Shown here: positions 5,290-5,294 of the stretch, piece after piece
Layout: each line of letters begins with the position of its first letter
Numbering within the stretch: the first letter of the stretch is position 1
Assembly: GCA_964451715.1 (NCBI GenBank)
Contig: CAYVIZ010000064.1
Location: forward strand, 1 to 5,294
Reading direction: 5' to 3'
Length of the DNA: 5,294 nt
Source: Tiamatella sp964451715
GTDB taxonomy: Archaea; Thermoproteota; Thermoprotei_A; Sulfolobales; Acidilobaceae
Notes under the pieces: model-generated
What the model saw: the letters and a program-made list of their open reading frames with translations, nothing else
Database searches by the model: none
Told to the model about the DNA's origin: nothing
Translations under genes and position numbers: made by a program

Positions 5290-5294
5290 TTTAT

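Noticed and set aside
1..5294. CRISPR arrays, insertion sequences, attachment sites or mobile-element genes
   Set aside because: No regularly spaced repeats, transposase, integrase or terminal repeats were seen, and the tRNA gene is intact with only 5 bases after it in the window, so an attachment site there cannot be judged.

Overview
This window looks like the chromosome of a hyperthermophilic crenarchaeon (Thermoproteota, Thermoprotei). Several signs agree. There is a TFB (archaeal TFIIB) gene whose degenerate zinc ribbon resembles, from memory, that of Sulfolobus TFB. BRE/TATA promoters lie upstream of most transcription units. Ribosome-binding sites are of the GGTG type, and codon use is rich in AGG/AGA and ATA. 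A Desulfurococcales/Pyrodictiaceae-like host is my guess, but the order cannot be fixed from the sequence alone. A run of exactly 100 Ns (1453-1552) shows this is a draft scaffold.

Layout. From 40 to 621 (+) lies a membrane-anchored thioredoxin-fold protein with a DsbA-like CPHC active site. From 622 to 799 lies an intergenic region with a pyrimidine-rich tract, a strong BRE/TATA promoter, and an inverted repeat that encloses a second TATA-like sequence. The TFB gene starts at 800 (+) and runs into the N gap, losing its C-terminal cyclin repeat. Converging from the other side of the gap is etfA (-), also truncated at its C-terminal end. It is preceded 14 bp upstream by complete etfB (-), together an etfBA operon. 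Upstream of etfB, a 151-bp region carries TATA boxes and two adjacent pairs of tandem heptamers. Next is a complete AMP-forming acyl-CoA synthetase (3340 to about 5079, -). A 128-bp divergent promoter region then leads to a complete, intronless tRNA-Phe(GAA) gene at 5214-5289 (+) with encoded CCA.

How the genes work together. The acyl-CoA synthetase and EtfBA are on the same strand and adjacent. Together they fit acyl-CoA metabolism: the ligase makes acyl-CoA, an acyl-CoA dehydrogenase encoded elsewhere oxidises it, and ETF carries the electrons onward. No dehydrogenase or ETF:quinone oxidoreductase (FixC/FixX type) is visible here. The Dsb-like protein, TFB and the tRNA are separate functions with their own signals. 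I see no mobile element, CRISPR array or defence system, and most of the content is ordinary. The best second looks are the TATA-containing palindrome before TFB, the paired tandem heptamers before etfB, and the under-sized assembly gap.
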